DNA of 24,494 bases, taken from Fonticula alba. Its lineage: Eukaryota > Opisthokonta > Rotosphaerida > Fonticulaceae. The notes under the pieces are model-generated. The model was not told where the DNA came from. It made no database searches and saw only the letters and a program-made list of their open reading frames with translations. The number at the start of each line of letters is the position of its first letter. Positions within the stretch are counted from its first letter, which is position 1. The stretch covers positions 306,291-330,784 of the forward strand of contig NW_009242975.1 of NCBI RefSeq assembly GCF_000388065.1, in the 5' to 3' direction. This document shows, one piece after another, positions 10,273 through 18,959 of this stretch. Position numbers and translations under genes: made by a program.

Positions 10273-10278
10273 TACTTA
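10273..10278 (+). promoter_or_regulatory. AT-rich hexamer upstream of tRNA-Glu
   Basis: The hexamer tactta lies at -36 to -31 from the tRNA-Glu 5' end. It is weaker than the other three, but it is the only AT-rich spot in the local sequence and has the same spacing. Confidence 0.35.
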
Positions 10279-10308
10279 GCGCGGCGAGTCCCCTATCCCC
10301 TCATGTTC

Positions 10309-10381
10309 TCCCATATAGTCTAGGTGGTTAGGATACGTGGCTCTCACCCACGAGACCCGGGTTCGAGTCCCGGTATGGGAA
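10309..10381 (+). tRNA. tRNA-Glu (anticodon CTC)
   Basis: A 73-nt cloverleaf. The acceptor stem is 10309-10315 with 10374-10380, a perfect 7 bp, and the discriminator is A at 10381. The D arm is gtctaggtggttaggat, and the anticodon stem cgtgg/ccacg has loop ctctcac with anticodon CTC. The T arm is cccgggttcgagtcccgg. It matches the eukaryotic tRNA-Glu pattern. No intron. Decodes GAG, the common Glu codon here. Confidence 0.96.
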
Positions 10382-11202
10382 CTTCCTTTTTGGCCGGCCG
10401 GCCCTCCGCGGCGCCAACGCGCGCGCGCCTGTGCGCCTGCCAACAACAGGGGGGCGGGAGTATGGCGAGGGGGGGGCGCGCGCGGCTCCCCCCGGGCGCG
10501 CATGCCAGCGCGTGGGAGGCGCCGCACACAGCAATGCGCGGGCGGACCGCGCGCCCACGCCAGAGCCGGATGGGTCTTTTTTTTTTTTTTTCGGGCGGCG
10601 GCCCCCCTCCTGCCCCCGGGGCGAGCGGGGCCGCACGGCGCCGCGTTGGGGGGTGCGAGCGGGCAAGCTGAAACTCCCGGGAGAGCCGGGGCCCCCAGCC
10701 AACAATCCGGGGCCCGGGCGCCCCCCGCCGCACACCGGCGGGGAAGCTCGGGCATCCGCACATACGGAGATACGCACGCACAGGCGCATGGGTGTGCATG
10801 CGGAGCGGGCATTTCCTCGCGCCACCCGGGGGGCCGGTGGCGAGAGAGGGCCCCGGTCCGGGAAGGGCGCGTGGAGGCAAGCAACAAAAGGAAAGCCCCG
10901 CCCGGCGCGGGCACATTCCAACCGCCGGCGGCGATCGGCCGCCCGGCCAACGGGCGACCGGCCCGCAGGCAACGCCACACACGCGCTGCCCCGCCGGTGG
11001 GCGGCCGAGAAAACAATGCACCCACACAGCCTGGCGGCTGCACCGCCAACAGCCCCCCGCCCCGCTCCGCCCCGCCCCGCCCCGCCCCGCCTCCTGGCAC
11101 CCCCTCCCTGCACCGCCCCCGACCCGGGGATCTTCCTGTCCCCTCTTCTCCCCTCCCGGCCTCGGCGCCCCGGCCCCGGTGGCCCGATCTCGGCCGCTGC
11201 CC
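10382..11202. other. 5' flank of the receptor-like kinase gene
   Basis: No gene is recognised. A T run lies at about 10576-10590, and short repeats of ccccg lie near 11060-11095. A CT-rich leader (about 11095-11200) directly precedes the ATG, like the CT-rich leader of the gene at 1717. No convincing TATA element is seen. The tRNA-Glu and the kinase gene lie about 820 nt apart on the same strand. Confidence 0.45.
10387..10391 (+). terminator. Pol III T5 terminator of tRNA-Glu
   Basis: Five T residues begin 6 nt after the tRNA 3' end. Confidence 0.75.
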
Positions 11203-14200
11203 ATGGCCTTGGCACCCACGACCCGGGCGCGGGGCAGCCGGCCGGCACCGGGCCTCGCGCTGGCGGTGGCGGCCGCGGCCGCGCTGCTGCTCGTGCTGCG
11301 GCTGGCCGCCGGCGCGCCAGGACCGGCGCTCGGGCCGGCCCCGGCGCCGGCGCATGCGCCGGCCGGCAGCGCTCCCATGCCCCTGGCGTCGGGCTGCTCG
11401 GCCAACTGCGACGCCTGCACCGGGGCCCTGTGCACCAAGTGCAGCGACGGCTTCTTCCACCTGGTCGACGGCGTGACCAACTCCTGCGTGGACACCTGCC
11501 CCCCGGAGGAGCCCATCCTCCGGTTCGAAAACAACACGTACTCCTGCTGGCGCATGGAGATCGACGGGTGCGCCCTGCTGGTCGGCCAGCCCGGCGCTTG
11601 GGAGTGCTACTTCTGCATGCTGGGCCGCTTCAAACGCCCGGACAATGGGTGCGGCCACTGCCGGCCCGGGTGCGGCTTCTGCGGCGACACCACCGGCTGC
11701 CTGGCGTGCCTGCCCGGGCTCTTCATGCATGACACCCTGTGCAGGGCCGCCTGCCCGGCGGGGCTTNNNNNNNNNNNNNNNNNNNNNNNNNNNNNNNNCC
11801 AGCCCGGCGCTTGGGAGTGCTACTTCTGCATGCTGGGCCGCTTCAAACGCCCGGACAATGGGTGCGGCCACTGCCGGCCCGGGTGCGGCTTCTGCGGCGA
11901 CACCACCGGCTGCCTGGCGTGCCTGCCCGGGCTCTTCATGCATGACACCCTGTGCAGGGCCGCCTGCCCGGCGGGGCTCTACCCGGACGACGCCTCGCGC
12001 ACGTGCGCCGCCTGCCCGGCGCCCTGCTCCACATGCACCGGCCCGGCCGAGTGCACGGCCTGCCACGGGGGCAAGCTCGCCCACGGCAGCCAGTGCGTCG
12101 ACCTCTGCCCGATGGGCCTCTACTCCGACGGGCACATGTGTGTCCGGTGCCCGGCCGGCTGCCAGTCCTGCCTGTCGCCGGGGTTCTGCTCGCGCTGCCA
12201 CCCGGGCTACCTGCACCATGCGCTGACATGCGTGGACACCTGCCCGGCCGGCCACTATCCCAACGAGGCCGAGGGCCTGTGCGCGTCCTGCGCCGAGCCG
12301 TGTGCCACATGCTGGGGAGATCGGAAGAGCACACGTGTGTCCGGTGCCCGGCCGGCTGCCAGTCCTGCCTGTCGCCGGGGTTCTGCTCGCGCTGCCACCC
12401 GGGCTACCTGCACCATGCGCTGACATGCGTGGACACCTGCCCGGCCGGCCACTATCCCAACGAGGCCGAGGGCCTGTGCGCGTCCTGCGCCGAGCCGTGT
12501 GCCACATGCTGGGGGCCCGGCCCGGAGGCATGCACCTCCTGCCCGGCCGGGCGCCACCTGCATGCCGGGGCCTGTGTGGCCGCCTGCCCGGCCGGGACCT
12601 TCGCCAGCGGGGGCGCCTGCGCCGCCTGCCCGGACCCCTGCGCCGCCTGCACCCGGGCCGAGGCCTGCACCCAGTGCAAGAGCCCGCGCTTCCTGAGCGA
12701 CGGCGCGTGCGTGGCCGCCTGCCCGGGGGGCACCTTCGCCGATGCCGACACCGGCGCCTGTGTCCCCTGCACCGGCGCCTGCGCCACCTGCACCGGCCCG
12801 GGCCAGTGCACCTCGTGCGCCGGGCCGAGGCTCCTCCACCAGGGCACCTGTGTGGAGGCCTGCCCGGCCGGGCACTTCGCCCAAGCCGGCGCCTGCGCCG
12901 CGTGCGGCCCCCGGTGCGCCGCCTGCTCGGACGCCGCCACCTGCACCGCATGCGCCCCGGGCTACCCCCTGCACCGGGGGGCCTGTGTGGCCGGCTGCCC
13001 GGGGTTTTTTTTTGACCGGGCCAACGAGTGCCTCCCCTGCCCGGCCGGGTGCGCCCTCTGCCACGAGGCCGATGCCTGCGACGTCTGCCTGGCCGGCATG
13101 GTCAAGCATGAGTCCCGGTGCCTGGCCGGCTGCCCGGCCGGCACCCATGTCACCAGCGACCCGGACCACCAGTCCCAGAGGCTCTGCCAGGCCTGCCACC
13201 CGCTGTGCGCCGAGTGCGCCGGCCCGGCGGCCGACCAGTGCACCGCCTGCGACGGGTCCCTCACCATCCGCCAGCCCATCCCGCCGGTGGACCCGCCCCT
13301 GGCCGAGGGCATGTGCGTGCCGGACTGCATGAACAACCCGTCGCAGTGCGCCGAGTGCGAGCCCACATGCGACCTGTGCCGGGCCCTGCCCGACGACCAG
13401 ACCTTCTGCATGGTCTGCCGGGCGCCGATGCTGGCCCTGGAGGGCCGCTGCGTGGACGCCTGCCCGCCCGGGCACGCGCCCATGGTGGCCACGGGCCACT
13501 GCGCCCGGTGCGCCGGCGAGTGTGGCGGCGCCTGCTCCGGCCCGGCCGGCACCCAGTGCCTCAATTGCCCGGACGGCAAGGTCCTGCAAGGCGGCGAATG
13601 CCGAGATGCCTGCATGGCCGCCGGCTGGTACGCCGCCAGCCCGACCACCTGCAAGCGCTGCCACGGCAGCTGCTCGCAGTGCGCCGGGCCCGAGGCCGAC
13701 CAGTGCACCGCCTGCCCGCGCGGGACCCTGCGCCTGGCCACGGCCGGCCCCGCCTCCTCCCCGCCGCCGGCCGGGGCCCTGTGCGTGTCGGCCTGCCCGG
13801 AGGGGCTGGTGGCCGACCCGCTGCGCGGCGAGTGCCAGCCCTGCCACCCTGCGTGCGCCACATGCTCCGGCCCCCTGGCCGGCGAGTGTGTCGCCTGCCC
13901 GGCCGGCGGGCTCCTGCACCAGGGGGCCTGCGTGGCCGCCTGCCCGGCGGGCTTCCGCCCTGCGGCCGGCCATGCCCATTGCGAGGCCTGCGCCGCCGGC
14001 TGCGCCGAGTGCCCGGCCGGCGCGGACCTCTGCACCCGCTGCCGGCCCGGGCACTTCCTGGTCCTCGGCGCCGGGGCATGTGCGACCGCATGCCCGGAGG
14101 GCCACCTGACCGACGCCACGGCGCGCGAGTGCGCCCCATGCGCCGGGGCGTGCGCCCGCTGCGCCGGCACCCCCGACACCTGCACCCGGTGCCGGGACCC

Positions 14201-16803
14201 GGGGCTGCGGCTTCGCGCCCACACCGGCGAGTGTGTGGCCGCCTGCGCGGCCGGCGAGGCCGAAGCCACCGGCCTCGGCAGCCAGGCCGGCCTGCTCCTC
14301 TGCCGGGCCTGCCACGCCACCTGCGCAACATGCCGGGCCCCGGACAGCGCCGGCGCGTGCGACTCCTGCCCGGCCGGGCGCTTCCTCCTGGCCGGCGGGA
14401 CGTGCGTGGCCGCCTGCCCCGAGGGGCACTTCCCGGCCGACGACACGGGCCAATGCACCCGCTGCAGCCCGGCCTGCCGGTCGTGCTCCGGCCCGGCCAG
14501 CGACCACTGCCTGTCCTGCGCCGGCGCCGCGGCCATCCTCCACCAGGGCGCCTGCACCGATGCCTGCCCGGCCGATGGGTTCTGGCTGGATGACAGGCCG
14601 CCGGCCGGTCGCGCATGCGTGCCCTGCCGGCAGGACTGCCTCCGGTGCCCGGCCGGCGGGGACCACTGCTCGGCCTGCCGGCCGGGCCACTTCCCGGCCT
14701 GGCCGGACCCCGCCCTCGGCCTCGTCTGCGTGGACAGCTGCCCGGCCGGGACCTTCCTCCAGCCGTCGCCCGACCACGACCAGGGGCGGTGCACCCCCTG
14801 CAGCAAGGGCTGCCACACATGCACCGGGCCCACCCCGCCGGAGTGCACCCGCACATGGTGCCAAGCCGACGACACGTGCACCGCCGCCCGTATGTGCCAT
14901 GCCTCCGGGCCCTGCTCGGCTCCCCCTCGCCCCGGCCATAGAAGTCTGACACATCTCTCGCTGCCCGCTCGCCAGGCAATCGCCACCTGGCCGTCGGCCT
15001 CGGGGTCGGCCTGACGGTGCTCCTGCTCCTGCTGCTCCTCGTGCTGGTGCTCGTGCATGTGTGCCTTCGCCGCCGGCGGCCAGCGGCCCCGGGCCCCGAG
15101 GAAAAGTCCGCCGTGCGACCGCCCCGCCAGCCCCTTTTCCGCCCTCTTGCGCTCGGCCCTCCGCCCTCCCCCCCCCCCTCCCCGCCGGCTGCCGGTGCCG
15201 GGCTTCCCCTGCTGACATCTGCCCGTGCCCTTGTAGGACGTCGACATGACCATCCTCAACACCTTCATGGGTACGGGGCTGCATCCACCCAGGCCGCTGC
15301 CGCTGATGCCTGGGCCCCTGGCGCCCGGGCCGCCGCCCCTTGCGACCCTCGCACAGACTGACCACAACCCGCTCAAGACCTCTCGCTGCCGGGGTTCCTG
15401 CTTCTGTCGGTGGCGCATGACATCCGCATTCTCAGCCCGAGCCCCGAGCAGAGCGGCAGCCAGGGCGGCATCTTCGCCGTCGAGCCGGTCACATCGGCGC
15501 TCGCCGCGGCCGCCGGGCCCAACAGCATCGTAATGAAGATGGCACATGGTGCGCTCGCTTCCCCCCCGCCCCCTCCACGCTGGGCACTCGGCCGCCTCCC
15601 CTGTGCCTGTGCTCTTGGCCCCGGGGATCTGACACACTGGCCCCTCGGGGCGCATGCCCCCATCACCGCCACCACTCATGGGTCCCAGAGGAGGGTGGCA
15701 GCTCGCTCCCGGCGGCACAGGTGCAGGCCATGTTCGAGAATGAACTGTCCATCCTGTGGGCGCTGCAACAGTCGCCGAATGTGGTCCGGCTGCTGGGCTA
15801 CACCCAGGCCCCCTCGGCCATCCTCATGGTCCGCGAGGTGATCGACCTGGCGGGGCTCCTCAGCTCGGCCAGCCTGCTGGACAAGTGCAACATCCTGGCC
15901 CTGCTCCGAGGGATGGGTGCGTCTGGGCCTGCCTTCTGCCTTTTCTGCCTCTCTCATCGCTCTCTCTCTCTTCATCATTCTCGCTCTTCATCATTCTCGC
16001 TCTTCATCATTCTCGCTCTTCACTATACCCTCTCTCGTCATCACTCTCGCCCCCTCCCTCTCTCCACCATTCCCTCTCTCTCTACCTCCCTCGCCCCCTC
16101 CCTCTCTCCACCATTCCCTCTCTCTCTATCTCCCTCGCCCCCTCGCCATCTGGCAGGCGATACTGATGCCCCGTCCCAGCCACCGGCCTGGCTTTCATCC
16201 ACGCCCAGGGGATCGCCCACCGGGACATCAAATCACACAATGTCCTGGTCGGGCCGTGCCCCGACACCGGGGCCATGCGCCCGGTCTTCGCGGACTTCGG
16301 CGTGTCCATCGCCGTCAGCCGAGGCTCGACCCTGCTGGACTCCACCATGCTGGAAGCTTGCAGCGTGGCCTTCGCCGCGCCGGAGGTCCTCGCCTCGCTG
16401 CGCCTGCCTGCCCCGGGCCCCGGCCGCCGCCCGGATTACATGGCGGCCGATGTCTTCTCCCTGGCCACGGTATTTTGGCATGTGCTGACCTTGACCCGGC
16501 CGTGGAACGGTGCGCGTCCCGGCCGACCCTGCGCCCCCGCCTGCGGGCAACACGCACATGCACATGCACACACTGACCAGGGCCCGCGGCGCCCCTCTCG
16601 AACCAGGTCTCGGCAGCGATGCCACCGTCGAGGCCGTCCTCCAGGGACGAACGCCCGACTCCCATGGCCCCCCGGCGCACGAGGCCCTCCTCCAGGACCC
16701 CTTGCTCGCGGGCCTGGCGAATGCCTCCCTGCCGGCCATGTGGTCCATGGACCCCGGGCAGCGCCCTCCCATGGCGGCCACGGTGCTGGCACTCGAGGGG
16801 TAG
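11203..16803 (+). CDS. Receptor-like protein kinase with furin-like Cys-rich ectodomain (interrupted by assembly faults)
   Basis: Seven exons are read: 11203-14889, 14976-15112, 15237-15270, 15378-15548, 15689-15916, 16180-16509 and 16607-16803 (stop TAG). Exon 1 contains an N gap and an adapter insertion, each beside a 180-nt duplication. With each duplicate counted once the frame is open for 1457 residues. The start ccATGg opens a signal peptide (about residues 1-38, Ala/Leu-rich). About twenty furin-like repeats follow (CxxC ... CxxC.GP..C..C ... C...CPAG). The transmembrane helix is about residues 1097-1118, followed by Arg-rich RRRR. The kinase domain has a loosely Gly-rich loop (GSQGGIFAV), beta-3 Lys in VMKM (about 1203), alpha-C Glu in FENE (about 1225), HRDIKSHN (about 1296-1303), DFG (1321-1323), APE (about 1349-1351) and a C-lobe MDPGQRP. 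All catalytic residues are present. HRDIKxxN points to a Ser/Thr or TKL-type enzyme rather than HRDLAARN tyrosine kinases. It probably senses an external ligand and signals by phosphorylation; the ligand is unknown. Confidence 0.9.
11586..11978 (+). other. Assembly gap (32 N) with duplicated 180-nt flanks
   Basis: N fills 11767-11798. The 180 nt before it (11586-11765) reappear exactly after it (11799-11978), with a first mismatch at 11766 versus 11979. The offset is 213 nt, so the frame survives by chance. The likeliest reading is two overlapping contig ends that were not merged, with the gene carrying one copy. A real tandem duplication is possible but less likely. Confidence 0.85.
12138..12514 (+). 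other. Illumina adapter embedded in the assembly, with duplicated 180-nt flank and frameshift
   Basis: Positions 12318-12336 read agatcggaagagcacacgt, the start of the TruSeq adapter. The block 12138-12317 (180 nt) recurs exactly at 12335-12514. The 197-nt offset is not a multiple of three and shifts the furin-like frame. The frame used before the adapter runs to a stop at about 12421-12423, while the original frame resumes in register only when one copy is skipped. Confidence 0.97.
14890..14975 (+). other. Intron 1 of the kinase gene (86 nt, phase 1)
   Basis: Donor GTATGT, branch-like ctgac at 14946-14950, acceptor TCGCCAG. It joins the last Cys-rich repeat to the transmembrane exon. The intron has no stop in the upstream frame, so retention would end the protein at 15012-15014 without a membrane helix. 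Confidence 0.85.
15113..15236 (+). other. Intron 2 of the kinase gene (124 nt, phase 0)
   Basis: Donor GTGCGA, branch-like ctgac at 15212-15216, acceptor CTTGTAG. It separates the juxtamembrane exon from a 34-nt microexon. Confidence 0.75.
15271..15377 (+). other. Intron 3 of the kinase gene (107 nt, phase 1)
   Basis: Donor GTACGG, branch-like ctgac at 15358-15362, acceptor CTCAAG 15 nt later. The alternative acceptor at 15356 would put a stop immediately in frame, so 15377 is preferred. Confidence 0.7.
15549..15688 (+). other. Intron 4 of the kinase gene (140 nt, phase 1)
   Basis: Donor GTGCGC, acceptor GTCCCAG. It lies between the beta-3 Lys and the alpha-C helix exons. A ctgac lies at 15629-15633, farther from the acceptor than usual. 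The acceptor at 15688 keeps the frame; those at 15690, 15693, 15720 and 15726 do not. Confidence 0.65.
15917..16179 (+). other. Intron 5 of the kinase gene (263 nt, phase 1)
   Basis: Donor GTGCGT, branch-like ctgat at 16163-16167, acceptor GTCCCAG. The acceptor at 16179 restores the kinase frame (GMATGLAFIHAQGIAHRDIK), while the nearer-looking acceptor at 16156 does not. It carries two pyrimidine-rich tandem repeats. Confidence 0.85.
15971..16145. repeat. Two CT-rich tandem repeats inside intron 5
   Basis: Three perfect copies of ttcatcattctcgctc (16 nt) occupy 15971-16018. Two near-perfect copies of a 44-nt CT-rich unit occupy 16047-16134, with a third beginning after it. They account for the unusual length of this intron. 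Confidence 0.9.
16510..16606 (+). other. Intron 6 of the kinase gene (97 nt, phase 1)
   Basis: Donor GTGCGC, branch-like ctgac at 16573-16577, acceptor AACCAG. It lies inside the kinase C-lobe; its removal links RPWNG to the final exon that carries MDPGQRP. Confidence 0.85.
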
Positions 16804-18510
16804 CGCCTGCCCTCCGCGGGCCTCCCCCGCTCCGGGGATCCTCGACTCCGGGGCCATGGGGCCCCCTTGGCCACCGGCCTGGACGCCACGTCGCGGCCCT
16901 TCGTCTGGCCGGGCCTGGCAGGGCCCTTGCCATCCTTGCCAGGAAGGAGCCCGCCTTCGACCGGCCCGACAGCAACACATGCTGCACCGGGCCAGGTGGC
17001 AGTGGCCTCTCGGGCGCTGGCCGGTCTTATCGCTCCCGGGCGCCGGCCTGCGGCAGCACCAGGCCAATGCATGGACGTGCGCGGAGAGCCGAGCAAAACA
17101 CACTGCTGTGCCATGACGTGTTCGTGCATTATGATGGGGTCGCGCCGTGCGCAGGGAGCCGCACACACACACACCCGGTCACCGGGCGAGGGACGAGCGA
17201 ATGCGGCTCCTCCGGAGAGAGGGCATCCAGGACCGGTGAACAACAACCAGAGAGAGTACAGGGGGGCAGAGCCAAGCCCAAGGGGGGATCGGCTGGTGGC
17301 CCGGGATGACTCGCCGCTCGGGCAGGCGCAGGCGTGAGGGCAGGCAGGGGGCTGCTTGTCGGGACGGAACGCTGCCCGGGGTGGCGACGGCCCGGCACGC
17401 GGGGCGCGGCCTCCTCTGCTTGTTCTCCCCTTTCGGCCAAGCTGGCCCGAGGCGCCGGGCATGATGGGCCACCGTGCACTTCCTGCCGGGAGTGCGACCA
17501 ATCGGACGGCGCTCCCATGACCCATGGTCGCTTGCGACCGGTCGCCTGGCGGCGCTGCCGGCACCTGGCTCGCCGGGCGGGACGCCATCCCTCCGGGCTG
17601 GTGGGGCCGAGAAGAGGCGCACGCGAATGCCCGGGGGACGGCGCTTTGGCATGGATGGAGATCGCCCTACTTGGTGTCAGTCAGGGTTGGCGTGTCGGCC
17701 ATGGGTGGGATCGGGGGCGGGGGGGGGGGGGGGTCCGAACTGCCAGCAACGGCCGGGCGCCGGCATTCACGCGAATCCCGCGCGCAAGCCTCCCCCAGGA
17801 GGGGTCCCAAGCCGGGGACAATGCGCGCCGGCACCACCCGCCGAATGCCATCGTGCCTCGCCCGGCAGGAGAGCGCAATGCACACCCCGTCGTGGGACGG
17901 CGCCCTGTGGCAAGTGACCAACGCAGGCATTTGTGGCAGAAAGAATGGCAAGAGAGAGAGCGAGCGAGCGCGAGCGAGCGAGGCGGATCACACTGGGCAA
18001 TGGAAATGCCGGCATCCCGAAGCCGATGAGAGGCCCACGACTGTGCCGGGACCCGGGCCTGTGGCTCGCGAGGTGATCGACGCCCCCGAAAGCCGGCCCT
18101 GCCGAAAGACCATTCACGCAAGCCCGGACCCTCGCGCAGGGTCGCCGACCCCGCGGCGCAGGATCCTCCGATCCATGCATCCGCGAGGGGCGGCCTGGCT
18201 TGCCCGTGCAGCGGCATCCCCAACGACCCGCCCTCCTCCCGACCGAGGAGAGATCGAGCATCGTGCCGGCAGGCGCCATGACCAGAGAGACACACGCACG
18301 CACACACGGGCATCCGAAGGACAGAACCCGTCCCGCGATCGCCTTTTGGGTCAGGGCGCCAGGAGACCGGGCCGCAGGAATGCGTGCGAGCGCCATGCGA
18401 CGAGCCCCGGTCCGCGTCATCACCTGGCAGACCGCACCCAGCCACATGTATATGCACATGCCACACGCCAGCTGGCGCCCCGCCCACTTGAAACACGGCG
18501 ATGTGGCCCC
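16804..18510. other. Unassigned region after the kinase gene
   Basis: No gene is recognised on either strand. It contains a CA microsatellite (17163-17174), a 14- to 15-nt G run at about 17718-17732 and a GA/GCGA-rich tract at about 17952-17984. Long open frames on both strands have irregular codon use and no domain. Confidence 0.45.
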
Positions 18511-18665
18511 GGGGCAGGATCGGGGCAAGCAGCAGCGTGCATATTGCCCGGCGGGGGGGAGCAATTGCAATCGGCCGCCACAGGCACCAGGCATGTGGCC
18601 GGGGCCGGCAGCATGGGATGCCCCGCCCTGGACATTCGCCCAAGCGTTGGCAGTTGTAGCGACCA
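18511..18665. repeat. Diverged direct repeat, copy A
   Basis: This resembles 20579-20745 in the same orientation. Shared blocks in the same order are ggcaggatcggg, agcagca/gcgtg, a G run, gcatgtggccggggccgg (one 2-nt indel) and agcgttggcag. Similarity may extend upstream to about 18450. The two copies flank the minus-strand coding remnant. Confidence 0.55.
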
Positions 18666-18959
18666 TATGGCGGAGCACGGACAGCGGGCATCGCACTCCT
18701 CCCCATTGTCAGGTTGCTGTTAGCTTCCGGGCCACCGGGAATGGCTACTTCTGGTTGTGGGTTTCGGCGTGCACTTTTTGATTGAGGGCTTGCTGGGGCC
18801 TGTGGCCCCCCCGGGCCCTGGCGAGGATGCCGGGGAGCCTGCGACGGGGGGTCGGGCGAGCGAGGCCGCTGGCGGCGGCGCAAGGCCTTCGGCCTTCCGG
18901 GCCACCCTGCCGCCCTGGCATTCGCGGCCTCTCGACTCGGTGCCGGGCCCGATCGACGA

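Larger units (their letters stand above)
9603..10308. other. Spacer between tRNA-Lys and tRNA-Glu
   Basis: No gene is recognised. The stretch holds a 16-nt G run at 9839-9854, a 14-nt C run near 9922-9935, and two copies of atttagtccgg at 10162 and 10180 separated by a short AT-rich spot. Open frames across it are Arg/Pro/Gly-rich and look like GC-driven noise. Confidence 0.5.

Noticed and set aside
11586-11978. Tandem duplication of a furin-like unit as a real feature of the receptor
   Set aside because: The copies are exactly identical over 180 nt and abut an N gap. The other furin-like units are far more diverged, so an assembly artefact is more likely.
13005-13013. T9 run in the kinase ectodomain as a frameshift site
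   Set aside because: The frame is the same before and after it, and the Cys spacing is normal.
12255-15718. Long minus-strand open frames opposite the kinase gene
   Set aside because: They mirror the Cys-rich repeat DNA and give Gly/Ala/Arg-rich translations without any recognisable domain.
16154-16179. Acceptor at 16156 for kinase intron 5
   Set aside because: It gives the wrong phase for the HRDIK exon; the acceptor at 16179 fits.
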